Shown: one piece after another, positions 62,950 through 64,000 of the stretch
How the letters are laid out: the number at the start of each line of letters is the position of its first letter
Numbering within the stretch: the first letter of the stretch is position 1
Assembly (NCBI RefSeq): GCF_027921445.1
Contig: NZ_CP115667.1
Coordinates: 1-64,000 of the forward strand
Reading direction: 5' to 3'
DNA from: Peptoniphilus equinus
Lineage (GTDB): Bacteria; Bacillota; Clostridia; Tissierellales; Peptoniphilaceae
DNA: 64,000 nucleotides
The notes under the pieces: model-generated
Database searches by the model: none
Told to the model about the DNA's origin: nothing
The model's input: the letters and a program-made list of their open reading frames with translations, nothing else
Position numbers and translations under genes: made by a program

Positions 62950-63996
62950 ATGAAACGAAATCGAATCGCATCACTTTTGATGGTAATGCTTTTCTCTATG
63001 CTGCTTACGGGCTGCCTTAGCAGTGAAGCGCGAAGAAAGGACGCAGGCGAACAGGATGTCTATGAATTGTATATTGCCTGCGATTCACAGGAAGATACAG
63101 TTACCGGTATTTTTATGAATGAATATGCAAGACTGTTGGAAGAAAAATCCAATGGCCGCATTAAAGTTAACAGATATCCCAACTCACAGTTAGGTAGTGA
63201 CGCGGAAATTACAGAAGCTGTACAAAACGGCAATATCACCTTTGTTGTGCAAACCACGGCGCCGCAAGTCGCCTTTGTGCCTGAAGCAGCGATTTTCGAT
63301 GCACCGATGGCTTTTAAAAATTTAGATGTTGCACGCAAAGTCTTGGACGGTCCGTTAAGTGAAAAGCTCAAGGGCTATTACGAAGCGAAAAATTTGCGTC
63401 TATTGGGCTATGCCGATCAGGGTTTTCGTGTCATGACTGCGAATCAAGACATTCAAAGCTTGGCTGATTTAAAGGGTATTAAGATCAGAACCATGGAAAA
63501 TTCCAACCATATTCAACTGTGGAAAGACGTCGGGTCTAACCCTACGCCAATGGCATGGTCGGAAGTGTATATCGGATTGCAACAAAAAGCTATTGATGCT
63601 CAGGAAAATCCGGTTGAAACGATTGTAGCTGCCAAAGTCTATGAGCAACAGGATTATTTGATTAACACCAATCATATTCTACACACCTTATCGCTGATCG
63701 GATCACCGGCTGTCATTGATGACCTTCCAGAAGACCTGCAGCAAAGTGTGTATGATGCAGCTGATGAGGCGAAAGTCATCGCCAGAAACGCGACGGATGA
63801 ACGTGCTGCCGGCAGGGTTCAAATCGTTGTGGATTCAGGGACGACCGTCTCACCGTTTAATGAAGCGTTGTTTAATGAAATGAAGGCCGCATCAGCCGGC
63901 GTGTGGGACACACTGGAATCACAAATCGGCAGTGAATTGGTCGATCTGTTACGCTCAGAAATTGATAAGGCGGAAAAAGAACTAGGGTTACAATGA
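62950..63996 (+). CDS. dctP: TRAP transporter substrate-binding lipoprotein (DctP)
   Basis: The 348-residue solute receptor is anchored as a lipoprotein: signal peptide with lipobox LLTGC, cleavage before Cys22. The ligand-binding Arg is in GIKIRTMENSNH, and the conserved WSEVYIGLQQKAIDAQENP region completes the pocket. The Arg indicates an acidic (carboxylate or sulfonate) ligand. The reading frame is complete, ending at TGA 63994-63996. Confidence 0.94.
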   Translation: MKRNRIASLLMVMLFSMLLTGCLSSEARRKDAGEQDVYELYIACDSQEDTVTGIFMNEYARLLEEKSNGRIKVNRYPNSQLGSDAEITEAVQNGNITFVVQTTAPQVAFVPEAAIFDAPMAFKNLDVARKVLDGPLSEKLKGYYEAKNLRLLGYADQGFRVMTANQDIQSLADLKGIKIRTMENSNHIQLWKDVGSNPTPMAWSEVYIGLQQKAIDAQENPVETIVAAKVYEQQDYLINTNHILHTLSLIGSPAVIDDLPEDLQQSVYDAADEAKVIARNATDERAAGRVQIVVDSGTTVSPFNEALFNEMKAASAGVWDTLESQIGSELVDLLRSEIDKAEKELGLQ

Positions 63997-64000
63997 GGTA

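Overview
The window reads as chromosomal DNA of a low-to-mid GC, Gram-positive, probably anaerobic and fermentative Firmicute. It begins at the replication origin: the last codons of dnaA, DnaA boxes, then dnaN-yaaA-recF-gyrB-gyrA. The order of this block, the T-box and ykkC-class riboswitch leaders, the DnaD/DnaI-type primosome genes, an ECF transporter S component and the strong AGGAGG ribosome sites all fit Firmicutes. A Tissierellia/Peptoniphilaceae-like host is my guess and is not proven by the sequence. I see no rRNA, CRISPR array, intact insertion sequence or prophage.

Layout. 1-8997: origin block followed by an antagonist / anti-sigma / sigma-factor module and a membrane protein. 9166-18469: a catabolic island with a SARP-type ATPase regulator, a three-subunit molybdenum hydroxylase, a histidine-ammonia-lyase-fold enzyme that lacks the MIO-forming triad, and a BCCT betaine transporter. 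This fits uptake and trimethylamine elimination from an aromatic betaine such as ergothioneine. 18789-20838 (minus): split chromate-type transporter and a DUF975 membrane protein. 20929-24863: proC, DJ-1, P1 peptidase, ECF S component, a degenerate type III pantothenate kinase homologue, and tRNA-Thr. 24978-31554: MATE, ClC, acetyltransferase, DnaD, DnaI, aminotransferase and a small membrane protein. 31817-38720 (minus): the complete trpEGDCFBA operon under a tryptophan T-box, with trpE interrupted by one in-frame amber codon. 39101-43637: HAD phosphatase, flavin reductase-like protein, AraC regulator and YjiH-type transporter. 43668-45946: ATP-grasp ligase (minus), tpx, rlmH. 46114-52419: guaB, a ykkC-class (probably PRPP) riboswitch, then purE-M-N-D-H. 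52677-56475: tRNA-Val (minus), LysR, YfcC-family carrier, M20 amidohydrolase. 56543-63996: a LysR gene divergent from an acylating aldehyde dehydrogenase, a ThDP-dependent enzyme and a complete TRAP transporter.

How the genes work together. Two substrate-import modules stand out, each pairing a transporter with dedicated enzymes and a linked regulator. The first is BCCT + MIO-less lyase + molybdenum hydroxylase. The second is TRAP + ThDP enzyme + CoA-acylating aldehyde dehydrogenase. Neither reaction sequence can be settled from sequence alone, and I consider these two the best candidates for undescribed chemistry. Biosynthetic genes are controlled by RNA: the trp operon by a UGG-specifier T-box followed by two terminators, and the pur genes by a riboswitch that begins only a few bases after the guaB stop codon. 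The trpE amber codon suggests the strain may be a tryptophan auxotroph despite an otherwise intact operon.
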